DNA of 16,922 nt. It comes from Candidatus Mesolinea sp. Its GTDB lineage: Bacteria; Chloroflexota; Anaerolineae; Anaerolineales; Anaerolineaceae. The stretch covers positions 1 to 16,922 of the forward strand of contig DMCS01000108.1 of the NCBI GenBank assembly GCA_003445715.1, in the 5' to 3' direction. The notes below the pieces were generated by a model. The model did not search any database, was not told the DNA's origin, and saw nothing but the letters and a program-made list of their open reading frames with translations. The position numbers were made by a program, and so were the translations under genes. Below are positions 1 to 7,664 of this stretch, piece after piece (the first letter of the stretch is position 1; each line of letters begins with the position of its first letter).

Positions 1-38
1 CTCTCCCAGCTCCGAGTCACGCCTGTCATACTCCTTTT

Positions 39-128
39 GTCATTGCGAGAAGGGCATTCTTTGCCCGACGAAGCAATCTTTTCTAACCTGTCATAAGATT
101 GCTTCGCCCCTGCGAGGCTCGCAATGAC
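39..128. repeat. Long imperfect inverted repeat (intergenic palindrome)
   Basis: Two nested pairs of exact inverted arms are visible. The outer arms are gtcattgcgag (39-49) and ctcgcaatgac (118-128). The inner arms are cgaagcaatctt (69-80) and aagattgcttcg (95-106). The layout matches the dispersed 'GTCATTGCGAG...GAAGCAATC' palindromes known from intergenic regions of many bacteria. Only one copy lies in this window. It contains no gene and could fold as a long hairpin in RNA or single-stranded DNA. Confidence 0.8.
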
Positions 129-264
129 AAATCTCGAAACGAGCCGCTGGGGAGGGGAATAATAGGGGTGGGGATTGCGACTATGTTTTTAGATTGTTAT
201 AACTACCCAAAATCGTGATTTACTCGTCAAAAGGTATAAAAGTTCAGGTAAAAACGAGACATTA

Positions 265-298
265 AAAACCCCTCACTCCCTAAGAAGTAAGCGGTTTT
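265..298 (-). terminator. Intrinsic terminator of the lipoprotein gene
   Basis: The stem is AAAACC (265-270) with GGTTTT (293-298), one C/C mismatch, then CTCACT (272-277) with AGTAAG (286-291), and an 8-base loop. Read on the minus strand it begins 25 bases after the lipoprotein stop and ends in a T run. The A/T-rich outer stem means it could also work on the plus strand. No gene is seen in the rest of 129-322. Confidence 0.6.
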
Positions 299-322
299 AG
301 TGTTGTATATCCAGAGTAATAA

Positions 323-1201
323 TTAATCCCCAATATAGTACATCTTTCCACAACCATCGAACTGAACAACCGTATCGGTTGGCGCTACATATACAGTTAT
401 TCCTGCAACACCATAGTGATTATCAATTATGTTGCCGGATGAATTAATTCGAGCCCAATAGCAACCGTCAACTGTCATTGAATATGACGAATACCACGGA
501 CCAGGTGCTATGTCTCTATTAACCATATAATTCCCATCATGTTTTGGCCACTTCATTTGGTCAATAGGCTCTTGGTGAATGATTCTAACCTTTGGCATTT
601 CAAAATAATTTGGGGTGTAATATTTACTCTCTTTAACAGATGAATATTTTACAGTTCCGATTATTACTCCATAAGCCCAACTGTATTGATTTTTTTGTAA
701 ATCAACGGTTTCATCTGACAATTCATCTTCTATTGCTAACATAATATAAAACCTCTGCGTTTTTGGAAAAGCAGCGTAATGGACAAGCGTCTCATTTTTT
801 CCATCAATATAGACTGAAGAAGAACCTGTTTCTAAAAGAACTTTAAATGTCTGTCCGATTGAACTGATTGGATTCTGAAGAAAAGTCGCAATCTGATCCT
901 CGTTTGTAGTATATGAACTTAATGGCACTGTGGTTGCGGTTGCGGTTGCGGTAAATACAGGAGAAGGGGTTAAGGTTGGAGTTAGAGTATTTGTCGGTGT
1001 TACAACTTTTGTAATCACTATTGGAGTAAATATTGGTTGGACTGTATAGGTTGGGTAAGGTGTATAAGTCGAGTATGCTGTTTGCGTTGGCATTGCCGCT
1101 TGTGTTTCTTTTACTATCTGTTGAATTATCACCGGGTCTGGCGTGGGAACAGAACAGCCTGCCAGAATGATTGCCACCAACAAAACCAGAAATTTTCTCA
1201 T
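323..1201 (-). CDS. Lipoprotein with Thr/Pro-rich linker and C-terminal CYW domain
   Basis: The 292-residue protein begins with a type II signal peptide: basic MRK, a hydrophobic stretch, and the lipobox LAGC with the lipid-bearing cysteine at 16. Residues about 35-95 form a Thr/Pro/Tyr-rich linker ending in a TATATAT run, encoded by a tandem ggttgc hexamer near 943-960. Such linkers are common in Chloroflexota cell-surface proteins. The last 70 residues, around DIAPGPW, DGCYWAR and FDGCGKMYYI, match the general pattern of a small secreted domain with two conserved cysteines that probably form a disulfide. The start is supported by a strong GGAGGGG ribosome binding site 7 bases upstream. Composition is more AT-rich than the genes to the right. 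The function is unknown; a surface-anchored sensor or binding protein is plausible but not shown. Confidence 0.85.
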   Translation of the reverse strand: MRKFLVLLVAIILAGCSVPTPDPVIIQQIVKETQAAMPTQTAYSTYTPYPTYTVQPIFTPIVITKVVTPTNTLTPTLTPSPVFTATATATTVPLSSYTTNEDQIATFLQNPISSIGQTFKVLLETGSSSVYIDGKNETLVHYAAFPKTQRFYIMLAIEDELSDETVDLQKNQYSWAYGVIIGTVKYSSVKESKYYTPNYFEMPKVRIIHQEPIDQMKWPKHDGNYMVNRDIAPGPWYSSYSMTVDGCYWARINSSGNIIDNHYGVAGITVYVAPTDTVVQFDGCGKMYYIGD

Positions 1202-1352
1202 AGTTCCCCTCCGATTAATTGACCTGCTTTCATCCTAACACTTAATCTCGAAATTCCACGTCAACAACAATTTTACATCATTTTCACCCAAACCATTATC
1301 ACTTTGCTCTTACATTTACTTAAACAATCAAAGTACTCTGTGCTTCTGCTGA

Positions 1353-1358
1353 TATACT
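1353..1358 (+). promoter_or_regulatory. -10 box (TATACT) for a possible leaderless abc-f transcript
   Basis: TATACT ends 6 bases before the ATG at 1365, so transcription would start at or next to the start codon. There is no Shine-Dalgarno sequence between. No convincing -35 box is visible. Confidence 0.5.
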
Positions 1359-1364
1359 CAAAGC

Positions 1365-3287
1365 ATGCCGTTACTCACCGCCACCAACCTGAGCAAAGCT
1401 TTTGGCGCGAACGATATCTTCGCCGGGCTTACCTTCTCTATCCCGGAGCACGCTCGTATTGCCATCGTCGGGCCCAACGGCATCGGCAAAACCACCCTCC
1501 TCCGCATCCTAGCCGGCCTGGATGAGCCCAGCAGCGGCAGTGTGCACCACGCCCGTGGCTTACGCCTCGGCTACCTGCCGCAAGAAGCCACCCAAGTCAG
1601 CGGCGGCACGCTGTGGGAGTATTGCCTGCAAGCTTTCGCACCCCTGCTAGCCCAAGCCGATCAGCTACGAGCGCTCGCGCTTGCTATGCAGGCACCCGAG
1701 GTTGACCCCAAAGTGGTGGCGCAATACGGCGCGGTGCTTTCCAGCTTCGAGCATGCTGGCGGCTACACCTATCCCACCCGTATCAAGCAGACCTTGGCCG
1801 GCTTGGGCTTCGCGGCTAGCGATTACGAGCGCCCGCTTGTGCAGCTCTCGGGAGGGCAGCGTACGCGTGCCATGCTGGCTCGTCTACTGCTGGAGAGCCC
1901 AGACCTGCTGCTGCTGGATGAACCCACCAATCACCTCGATATCAGCGCGGTGGAATGGCTGGAAGCTACCCTCCAGGATTGGAGCGGTGCGGTCCTGATT
2001 GTCTCGCACGACCGCTATTTCTTAGATCAGACCGCCAGGCAAATCTGGGAGATGACCCCAGCGCTGGAGATATACCGCGGCAACTACACTGCCTACCTAG
2101 GTCAACGCCAGGAGCGTTACTCCCGCCGCTTAGCTGAATACGAAGCCCAAACTGAATATATTCGCAAGCAAGAAGATTACATTCGGCAAAACTTGGGCAC
2201 CCAGAATAACGCCCAGGCTGTAGGAAGGCGGCGCCGGTTGCAGCACCTGCTCGCAGACTCGCGCCTGAGCGCACCCACTGCTAATCTCCGCCCCATGCAC
2301 CTGCGCTTAGCCATTGCCGGCCGTTCCGGTGAGCTTGTTTTGCGCACATACGGCTTGCAGGTAGGCTATGCCGATGAAGGCAAGCCGCTTTTCAGTGCAC
2401 CGGATCTGGTGCTCAAGCGCGGGGAGTGCGTGGCAATCATCGGGCCTAATGGCGCCGGCAAAACCACCTTCCTCAAGACAATCTTAGGCCAGACCCCGCC
2501 CTTTGCTGGCCGGCTAGAGCTGGGCGCCAGCCTCAAGGTGGGCTACTTCGCTCAAGCCCACGAAGATCTCTCCCCTGCCAACACGCTTATCGAAGAAATT
2601 AACAGCGTGGCACCGGCCATGCTGCCGGCTGAGGTGCGCAACTACCTGGCTAAATACGGCTTTACGGGTGATGAGGTCTTTGAACGCATAGAGACCCTCT
2701 CTGGCGGCGAGCGCGGACGGCTGGCTTTAGCTAAGCTTGCCCTCTCCGATGCCAATTTATTGCTGCTGGATGAGCCTACCAATCACTTGGACTTGACCAC
2801 CCAGGAGATTCTGCAACAGGTGCTCGCCGAGTACCCCGGCACCATTCTGCTCGTCTCGCATGACCGTTATCTGATCGACGCTTTAGCTACGCAAATCTGG
2901 GAGGTAACGCCGCAAGAGGAAGCACTGCGTGTATTTACCGGCAGCTACTCTGAATATCGTCAGGCAAAGCTCGCCGCATCCGCTTCAGGGCCTGGCGCGC
3001 AAACGAGAGCGAAACAGCCCAAACAAGTTGGAAGCCGATCAAAACCAGAAACGCTCAGCCGCAACCGCCGTCAACAACTGGAAAAGAAACTCATATCGCT
3101 TGAGGCGCGTATTCATACCCTCGAGAGCGAAAAGGCACTGCTGGAAACCAAATTAGCTAACCCGCCAGCCGATGGCAGGAAAGCCGCTGAGCTAGCTGCT
3201 CAATATAATCATCTGCATGCCAAGCTCGAACCGCTGCTCACGGAATGGGAGCAGCTCGCCACCCTTCTGCAGGAGGATCAAGCATGA
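1365..3287 (+). CDS. ABC-F family ribosome-associated ATPase
   Basis: This 640-residue protein has two ABC ATPase domains and no membrane segments, the hallmark of ABC-F proteins. These bind the ribosomal E site and act in translation or in resistance to ribosome-targeting drugs. Domain 1 has Walker A GPNGIGKTT at 36-44, signature LSGGQ at 161-165 and Walker B LLLLDEPTNHLD from 181. A charged, helical linker rich in Arg/Glu/Gln/Tyr (about 240-300) follows, corresponding to the P-site tRNA interaction motif. Domain 2 has GPNGAGKTT at 360-368, LSGGE at 445-449 and a second LLLLDEPTNHLD. The C-terminal 75 residues look like a coiled coil, as in Uup/YdiF-type members. All catalytic motifs are intact. 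The start has no ribosome binding site but lies just after a -10 box. The stop overlaps the GNAT start as ATGA. Subfamily (housekeeping or resistance) cannot be settled here. Confidence 0.95.
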   Translation: MPLLTATNLSKAFGANDIFAGLTFSIPEHARIAIVGPNGIGKTTLLRILAGLDEPSSGSVHHARGLRLGYLPQEATQVSGGTLWEYCLQAFAPLLAQADQLRALALAMQAPEVDPKVVAQYGAVLSSFEHAGGYTYPTRIKQTLAGLGFAASDYERPLVQLSGGQRTRAMLARLLLESPDLLLLDEPTNHLDISAVEWLEATLQDWSGAVLIVSHDRYFLDQTARQIWEMTPALEIYRGNYTAYLGQRQERYSRRLAEYEAQTEYIRKQEDYIRQNLGTQNNAQAVGRRRRLQHLLADSRLSAPTANLRPMHLRLAIAGRSGELVLRTYGLQVGYADEGKPLFSAPDLVLKRGECVAIIGPNGAGKTTFLKTILGQTPPFAGRLELGASLKVGYFAQAHEDLSPANTLIEEINSVAPAMLPAEVRNYLAKYGFTGDEVFERIETLSGGERGRLALAKLALSDANLLLLDEPTNHLDLTTQEILQQVLAEYPGTILLVSHDRYLIDALATQIWEVTPQEEALRVFTGSYSEYRQAKLAASASGPGAQTRAKQPKQVGSRSKPETLSRNRRQQLEKKLISLEARIHTLESEKALLETKLANPPADGRKAAELAAQYNHLHAKLEPLLTEWEQLATLLQEDQA

Positions 3288-3808
3288 GCGCGCAGGCGCA
3301 GGTGCAAGCCAGTGCGCTGCCTATAGAACCAGCTGGACTGCGTGATTTGTGGAAGCTGCGCCAGCTCGAAAAGCTCACATTCAACCGCGAGGATGCCTGG
3401 CCGCTGGTGGAATTGCTATTCGTCCTGGTCTCACCTGGCATCGTGCGCCTGAAGGTTGACTATAACGACAAGATGATTGCCTTTGTGGCAGGCGAAACCC
3501 GCGCTAGCCAAGGCATGGGTTGGATCATTACGCTCGGCGTTGCGCCAGCCTGGCGCCATATAGGTTTGGGCGAGCGCTTGCTCGCGGCTGCCGAGGAAGC
3601 CCTGCACATGCCTGCCATCCGCCTAACCGTGCGCGCCTCTAACCAAGCCGCCATTGCCCTCTACCAGAAAGCCGGCTACCATCAGGTGGGCGTCTCTTCG
3701 CGCTATTACGTCGGTGGTGAGGATGGCTTGATCTTCGAGAAGCGTTTCTTGGAGAGTTGGGGAGATAATTCGTCCAAACAGAATGAGAAAAAGCAAATTT
3801 GGGGTTGA
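3284..3808 (+). CDS. GNAT family N-acetyltransferase (RimI-like)
   Basis: This 174-residue protein is a GNAT acyltransferase. Motif A appears as LGVAPAWRHIGLGERLL, with the acetyl-CoA pyrophosphate loop RHIGLG at about 91-96, followed by VRASNQAAIALYQKAGY, the usual motif B of RimI-like enzymes. The substrate cannot be read from the sequence; protein N-terminal or small-molecule acetylation are both possible. The start chosen is the ATG at 3284. It overlaps the stop of the ABC-F gene as ATGA and is preceded by a strong AGGAGG (3271-3276). A longer frame opening at 3245 lies wholly inside the upstream gene and lacks this support. The overlap implies translational coupling with the ABC-F ATPase, so the two may share a ribosome-related role. 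Confidence 0.9.
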   Translation: MSAQAQVQASALPIEPAGLRDLWKLRQLEKLTFNREDAWPLVELLFVLVSPGIVRLKVDYNDKMIAFVAGETRASQGMGWIITLGVAPAWRHIGLGERLLAAAEEALHMPAIRLTVRASNQAAIALYQKAGYHQVGVSSRYYVGGEDGLIFEKRFLESWGDNSSKQNEKKQIWG

Positions 3809-3832
3809 ATTAACAGCGGAATAAGATATAAT
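3805..3832 (+). promoter_or_regulatory. Promoter TTGAAT-16-TATAAT
   Basis: TTGAAT (3805-3810) and TATAAT (3827-3832) are separated by 16 bases, a near-consensus sigma-70-type promoter. It overlaps the GNAT stop codon. Transcription would begin near 3839 and run into the two stem-loops ahead of the SWIM gene. Confidence 0.65.
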
Positions 3833-3838
3833 TAAAAT

Positions 3839-3939
3839 ATCATGAAGGAGTTGGCTTAATACGAGATGATCCGCGCAAGCCAGGCGCAGCGGATGAGTAT
3901 ACGGGGCACACGCCGTAAGATACGCGTGTGTTTTGTTTT
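3839..3939 (+). ncRNA. Structured leader or small RNA ending in an intrinsic terminator
   Basis: Downstream of the promoter lie two stem-loops. The first pairs ATCCGC (3869-3874) with GCGGAT (3889-3894), extended by an inner GC/GC with a bulged A. The second pairs CACACG, a bulged C and CGTA (3907-3917) with TACG and CGTGTG (3921-3930) around an AGA loop, then TTTTGTTTT. The second is a textbook terminator. As no gene lies between promoter and terminator, the transcript would be about 100 bases. It could be a free small RNA, an attenuating leader of the SWIM gene, or just the operon terminator of the GNAT gene beside an unrelated promoter. It does not match a riboswitch class I recognise. Confidence 0.4.
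3907..3939 (+). terminator. Strong intrinsic terminator
   Basis: A ten-pair stem with one bulged C and a three-base loop is followed directly by TTTTGTTTT (3931-3939). It would end transcripts from the ABC-F/GNAT operon as well as those from the promoter at 3805-3832. Confidence 0.8.
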
Positions 3940-3970
3940 AAATATCCACAGAAACGGAGTATAGAACAAT

Positions 3971-4219
3971 ATGGATAGTGGGATGATCGGAAAGATCGAA
4001 AAAGCGAAACGATATGCCGAGGAAAAGGAGCGCTTCACGCTCAACAACTTTCAAGCCACCATCAGAGGGGATAACGATGACCACGTGGTGCATTATGTGG
4101 ATGGCAAGTGGGATTGTGATTGCAACTTTTTCCAGACGCGCGGCGTATGTGTGCACACCATGGCGCTCGAAATCCTCTTGAACGGGATGATCCAAAAGGG
4201 CGACCATCCGGAATTCTAA
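3971..4219 (+). CDS. Small SWIM zinc-finger protein
   Basis: This 82-residue protein is little more than a SWIM zinc finger. C49, C51, C60 and H62 in the stretch CDCNFFQTRGVCVH give the pattern CxC-x8-CxH. SWIM domains are found in SWI2/SNF2 ATPases, transposases and stand-alone proteins and bind nucleic acid or protein. The N-terminus is a charged helix (about 6-22), and a short strand region precedes the finger. No catalytic domain is attached, so it is likely an adaptor or nucleic-acid-binding accessory factor. A GGAG (3956-3959) lies 11 bases before the ATG, slightly far; a second in-frame ATG at codon 5 lacks a better site. A terminator hairpin between the upstream promoter and this gene suggests attenuation or an independent promoter. 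Confidence 0.8.
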   Translation: MDSGMIGKIEKAKRYAEEKERFTLNNFQATIRGDNDDHVVHYVDGKWDCDCNFFQTRGVCVHTMALEILLNGMIQKGDHPEF

Positions 4220-4297
4220 GTGAATAGTAAATCCATTTAAGAGCGGAGAGCCCTCCAATGGGGGGATCCTGAACAAAATTTTATATTTAACAATTCT

Positions 4298-5224
4298 TTA
4301 ATGAAATAAATTTAATTGTTGATCTAGGAAATTATTTATTCTTTGTTCTGCTAAAGCACAATATGTCTGATCTATTTCATATCCAATGTATTTCCTATTA
4401 GTTTTTAATGCAGCAAGACAACTTGATCCGCTTCCAACAAATGGATCTAAGATTATTTCTTCTTCAAATGTGTACAATTGGCTGAGCCGATAAGGCAATT
4501 CCACAGGAAAAGGAGCGGGGTGTCCTATCTTTGATGCACGTTCTGCAGGAAATCTCCATATACTTTTTGTATATTCTAAAAATTCCTCTTTTTTAATTGT
4601 GCTATTTCTCTTTTTTGGATTTAATCTTGTAAAGGTTTCTTTGCAAAAAATGAGGATATACTCATGGATGTCTCTTAATACGGGATTATTGGCTTTTAAG
4701 TAAGTCCCCCAAGCAGTAGATGAGCTTGCACTAGTTCCCTTATCCCATATAATTTCACCCCGCATTAAATATCCAATATTTAACATATCCTCGATGATGT
4801 AGCTATGAAGTGGTATATAAGGTTTTCTTCCCAAGTTTGCAATATTAATACATGCCCTTCCACCAGGAACTAGCACTCTATATGTTTCTTCGAATACTCT
4901 TTTAAGAAATTCCCGATATTCATTAAGGGATAAGTTTTCATCATATTCTTTTCCAACATTATATGGGGGCGATGTAACCATCAAATGAACGCTATTGTCA
5001 GGGATTTCAGACATAACTTCACTAGTTTTACAGAAAATCTTATTAAGATTCTCGGGTTGAATTTGATTTTCAGAATATACTATTTTCTTATCACTGTTTA
5101 ATCCCTCATATAGTTTTCCACTATAAAATTTTGAGGAATCGTGATTGATGCGACCTGGTGCCCCAAACGCACTGGTCTGTGTTCCATTTTTACGTTTGTA
5201 TTTGGATGGTTGTATGTCGGCCAT
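4298..5224 (-). CDS. Type II DNA methyltransferase (beta class, N4-cytosine or N6-adenine)
   Basis: The 308-residue protein carries the catalytic motif IV TSPPYN at 84-89 and the AdoMet-binding motif I DPFVGSG at 260-266. The order catalytic motif, target-recognition region, AdoMet motif marks the beta class of amino-methyltransferases. The TSPPY form is most often seen in N4-cytosine methylases but also occurs in N6-adenine enzymes. It would protect host DNA at the site cut by the nuclease encoded just upstream. Only 3 bases separate the two genes, and there is no strong ribosome binding site, so translation is probably coupled. The gene is much more AT-rich than the flanking core genes, a sign of transfer. 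The recognition sequence cannot be deduced. Confidence 0.92.
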   Translation of the reverse strand: MADIQPSKYKRKNGTQTSAFGAPGRINHDSSKFYSGKLYEGLNSDKKIVYSENQIQPENLNKIFCKTSEVMSEIPDNSVHLMVTSPPYNVGKEYDENLSLNEYREFLKRVFEETYRVLVPGGRACINIANLGRKPYIPLHSYIIEDMLNIGYLMRGEIIWDKGTSASSSTAWGTYLKANNPVLRDIHEYILIFCKETFTRLNPKKRNSTIKKEEFLEYTKSIWRFPAERASKIGHPAPFPVELPYRLSQLYTFEEEIILDPFVGSGSSCLAALKTNRKYIGYEIDQTYCALAEQRINNFLDQQLNLFH

Positions 5225-5227
5225 AAT

Positions 5228-6118
5228 CTAATCTTCTGATCTTCTTAGTAAATCTAAAAATCTCTGTGCTTTGCCCTCATAAGTGGGTTCTTCATTTGCA
5301 ATTTCGATAAATTCACCTAATTTTTTACGTGTACGCATACCGGAGAAAAACTCTCGTTCTTCTTTCAAAAGGTCTAATGAACTCTGCTCTAGTTCTTCAT
5401 ATGTATCAAATCGGTAAAAACCATTAAATTTCGTTGTTTTTATGTTTTCACCATTATCTACTGGTTTTGGATTAATTGACCAAAATCCTTGAATTATTCC
5501 ATTTCTTTTCAGGTAATCGACTTTTTCATAATACGTTTTTGTTATTGGAGTATTACCAATTATGATAATTGGTATTTTTGATGCTTCAAATCCAGAAACT
5601 CGAATATTAATGCTTTTACCAATTGCTTTTAAAATTGAATCAGATCTTAATAACCCTGGATTTCCTTGATGAGTCCTATAATCTCCTAAACAAGTCAAGG
5701 TATTCTCGATAGGATCAAATTCCCAGTTCCACACAATAGACATTTTTACTTCAATAATAGTAATAATGTCTTTAGGATATTGATATTGATTTTTTGTTTT
5801 ACATATCGCAACATCAGCTGGGGATCGATTTGATAAACCAATCGATTCCGAGATTACGCCATTGACTGCAAATCCACCCACTTCATTTGCAATTTCATTA
5901 ATTAATTCTGCAACCCACCTTTCAGTGTAAGTACCGATTATAGCATTTCTACTTTGTAAAGTTGTCTTCTTATCTGGATATTTCTTAGGCCAATATGCAA
6001 TATATCTATGGTCCTCAGTAATGTAAAAAAGTTGTTCGGGAGATGCAACTTCAAGAGATTTAATAAAAAATAGTTTTTCTTGTTCTTGATTCCATAACGT
6101 TTTGCTGTTCATTTTCAC
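5228..6118 (-). CDS. Probable type II restriction endonuclease (PD-(D/E)XK)
   Basis: This 296-residue protein has a plausible PD-(D/E)XK nuclease core. A helix with E66/E71 (TERWVAEL) is followed by SPADVAIC with D102, then IITIIEVKMS, where E123 and K125 form the ExK metal-binding pair at the end of a hydrophobic strand. Its position immediately before the methyltransferase, same strand and same AT-rich composition, supports a restriction role. I do not recognise the specific family or the target site. The gene starts 39 bases after tRNA-Ser in the same direction, so it may use its own AT-rich promoter in 6119-6156 or read-through from the tRNA. No controller (C) protein gene is present. The call depends on the motif plus context, so family assignment is open. 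Confidence 0.75.
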   Translation of the reverse strand: MKMNSKTLWNQEQEKLFFIKSLEVASPEQLFYITEDHRYIAYWPKKYPDKKTTLQSRNAIIGTYTERWVAELINEIANEVGGFAVNGVISESIGLSNRSPADVAICKTKNQYQYPKDIITIIEVKMSIVWNWEFDPIENTLTCLGDYRTHQGNPGLLRSDSILKAIGKSINIRVSGFEASKIPIIIIGNTPITKTYYEKVDYLKRNGIIQGFWSINPKPVDNGENIKTTKFNGFYRFDTYEELEQSSLDLLKEEREFFSGMRTRKKLGEFIEIANEEPTYEGKAQRFLDLLRRSED

Positions 6119-6156
6119 TTCACGCCTTGCTTATATTATCTAATAATTTAATCAGG

Positions 6157-6244
6157 CGGAGAGAGTGGGATTCGAACCCACGGTAGCCACAAGGGCTACA
6201 ACGGTTTTCGAGACCGTCCCATTCAACCGCTCTGGCATCTCTCC
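6157..6244 (-). tRNA. tRNA-Ser (anticodon CGA)
   Basis: The acceptor stem pairs GGAGAGA (6244-6238) with TCTCTCC (6164-6158), with discriminator G at 6157. The anticodon stem ACGGT/ACCGT encloses the loop CTCGAAA, giving anticodon CGA, which reads UCG. A long variable arm with the stem TAGCC/GGCTA and a T arm GTGGG-TTCGAAT-CCCAC are present, as expected for a class II serine tRNA. CCA is not encoded. It lies 22 bases after the nuclease gene stop and just ahead of the restriction-modification pair, a typical island insertion point. Confidence 0.95.
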
Positions 6245-6266
6245 GTGCGCTTAAATTATACCTGAG

Positions 6267-7664
6267 TTAAAGCGCGAACACCTCGCCCTTTTGCGGGTAG
6301 GCAATCTCGGGCAAGCCGGCGTGGTCGTCTAAGCGCCCGCGCAAGGCGCTGTAGGCTTTCTCTTCCCCATGCACAAAGATAATCTTTTTCAAGGTCTCCT
6401 TGCTTGCCAGGGCATACTCCACCAGCAAGTCCTGCCCAGCATGCGCGCTCAGCCCGCCAATCGTAACCACCTCAGCTTTGCGGTAATACTCCTCGCCAAA
6501 GATGCGCACCTTGCGCTCCTGGTCAGCCAGCCGGCGCCCAAGGGTATCCGGCGCCTGCCAGGAGATAATCACAATTGTGTTGCGCCCGTCTTCGATGTTA
6601 TTGGCTAAGTGGTGCTGGATGCGCCCGCTTTCTGCCATGCCCGAAGCGGAGATGATGATCATAGGCTCGTGGTAGTCATTGAGCGCCTTGGATTCGTCCA
6701 CACTGCGTGTGTAGATGATGTTCTCAAAATCGATAGCCGGGTTGCGGTGCTCAGCAATGAAGCGCCAGGTCTCCTCATCAAAGCACTCAGAATGCTTGCG
6801 ATATAGTTCAGAAGCATTGGTAGCCAAGGGGCTATCGATCACCACGGGGATATCCGGAATTTCGCCCCTTTCGATGGCTTGGCTCAGGTAGTAGGTGAGC
6901 ATTTGCGTTCTGCCCACGGCAAAGGCTGGGATGATGACCTTGCCACCGCGCCTCATCGTGCGCAAGATGACCTGCCTCAATTCCTCGAAGGCATCCTCAA
7001 TATGTTCGTGGGCTTTATCGCCATAGGTGCACTCCATCAGCAGGTAGTCTGCCCCTTGCGGAAGTACCGGGTCCTCGAGTATGGGCGCATCATAGCGGCC
7101 GATATCACCCGAGAACCACAAGCGCTTTAGCGCGCCATCCTCCACCACGTCCACAACCACAGCGGAGGAGCCTAATATATGCCCGGCGTCCATCAAGCGC
7201 ACGCCCACACCCGGTACGGGTTCGAAACGCTGACCGTACCACACCGAGCGGAACAGCGGAACGGTTGCCAGAGCATCCTGCATATTATAGAGCGGCGGCA
7301 TGGGCGGCAAGCCCTGCTTGCGGCGCTTCTTGTTAACGTATTGCACATCCCATTCGTGAATATGCGCCGAATCCTTGAGCATGATATCCGCCAGATCCGC
7401 GCTGGCGTCAGTGGCATAGATTGGACCGCGGAAGCCCTGCTTGACGAGGTTGGGCAGGTTGCCGCTGTGGTCAATATGAGAATGAGAGAGCACCACCGCA
7501 TCGATGCTGGCTGGGTCAAAGGAGAAGTGCTGGTTAACGGCATAAGTCTCCTCGCGTTTGCCTTGGAAGAGGCCGCAATCCAGCAGCAATTTGTGTCCAT
7601 CCACCTCCAATAGATGCATCGAACCGGTAACTGTACGCGCAGCACCTAAAATGTGTAATTTCAT
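6267..7664 (-). CDS. Beta-CASP metallo-beta-lactamase RNA nuclease
   Basis: The 465-residue protein belongs to the CPSF73-like, beta-CASP branch of metallo-beta-lactamases, which are RNA endo- or 5'-exonucleases. The zinc ligands are in HSHIDH (61-66), in AGHILGS and in SGDIGRYD. The beta-CASP signatures follow as IIPAFAVGRTQ, then SASGMAESGRIQHH and GGLSAHAGQDLL. Length fits bacterial single-domain members such as Thermus TTHA0252, without KH domains. The ATG overlaps the RNase D stop as ATGA (7661-7664), and AAGGAAG lies upstream, so the two genes form a translationally coupled RNA-degradation operon. tRNA-Ser follows 22 bases after the stop and may be on the same transcript, making its processing a possible, untested, target. 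Confidence 0.92.
   Translation of the reverse strand: MKLHILGAARTVTGSMHLLEVDGHKLLLDCGLFQGKREETYAVNQHFSFDPASIDAVVLSHSHIDHSGNLPNLVKQGFRGPIYATDASADLADIMLKDSAHIHEWDVQYVNKKRRKQGLPPMPPLYNMQDALATVPLFRSVWYGQRFEPVPGVGVRLMDAGHILGSSAVVVDVVEDGALKRLWFSGDIGRYDAPILEDPVLPQGADYLLMECTYGDKAHEHIEDAFEELRQVILRTMRRGGKVIIPAFAVGRTQMLTYYLSQAIERGEIPDIPVVIDSPLATNASELYRKHSECFDEETWRFIAEHRNPAIDFENIIYTRSVDESKALNDYHEPMIIISASGMAESGRIQHHLANNIEDGRNTIVIISWQAPDTLGRRLADQERKVRIFGEEYYRKAEVVTIGGLSAHAGQDLLVEYALASKETLKKIIFVHGEEKAYSALRGRLDDHAGLPEIAYPQKGEVFAL

Noticed and set aside
943..960. Tandem ggttgc hexamer as a phase-variation repeat
   Set aside because: The unit is a multiple of three, so copy-number change would only alter the length of the Thr/Ala linker and not switch the gene off.
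3866..3964. Arginine-rich 32-residue open frame ahead of the SWIM gene
   Set aside because: AAGGAG is 15 bases from its ATG, too far. The sequence is explained by the two hairpins and the terminator, which impose the codons.
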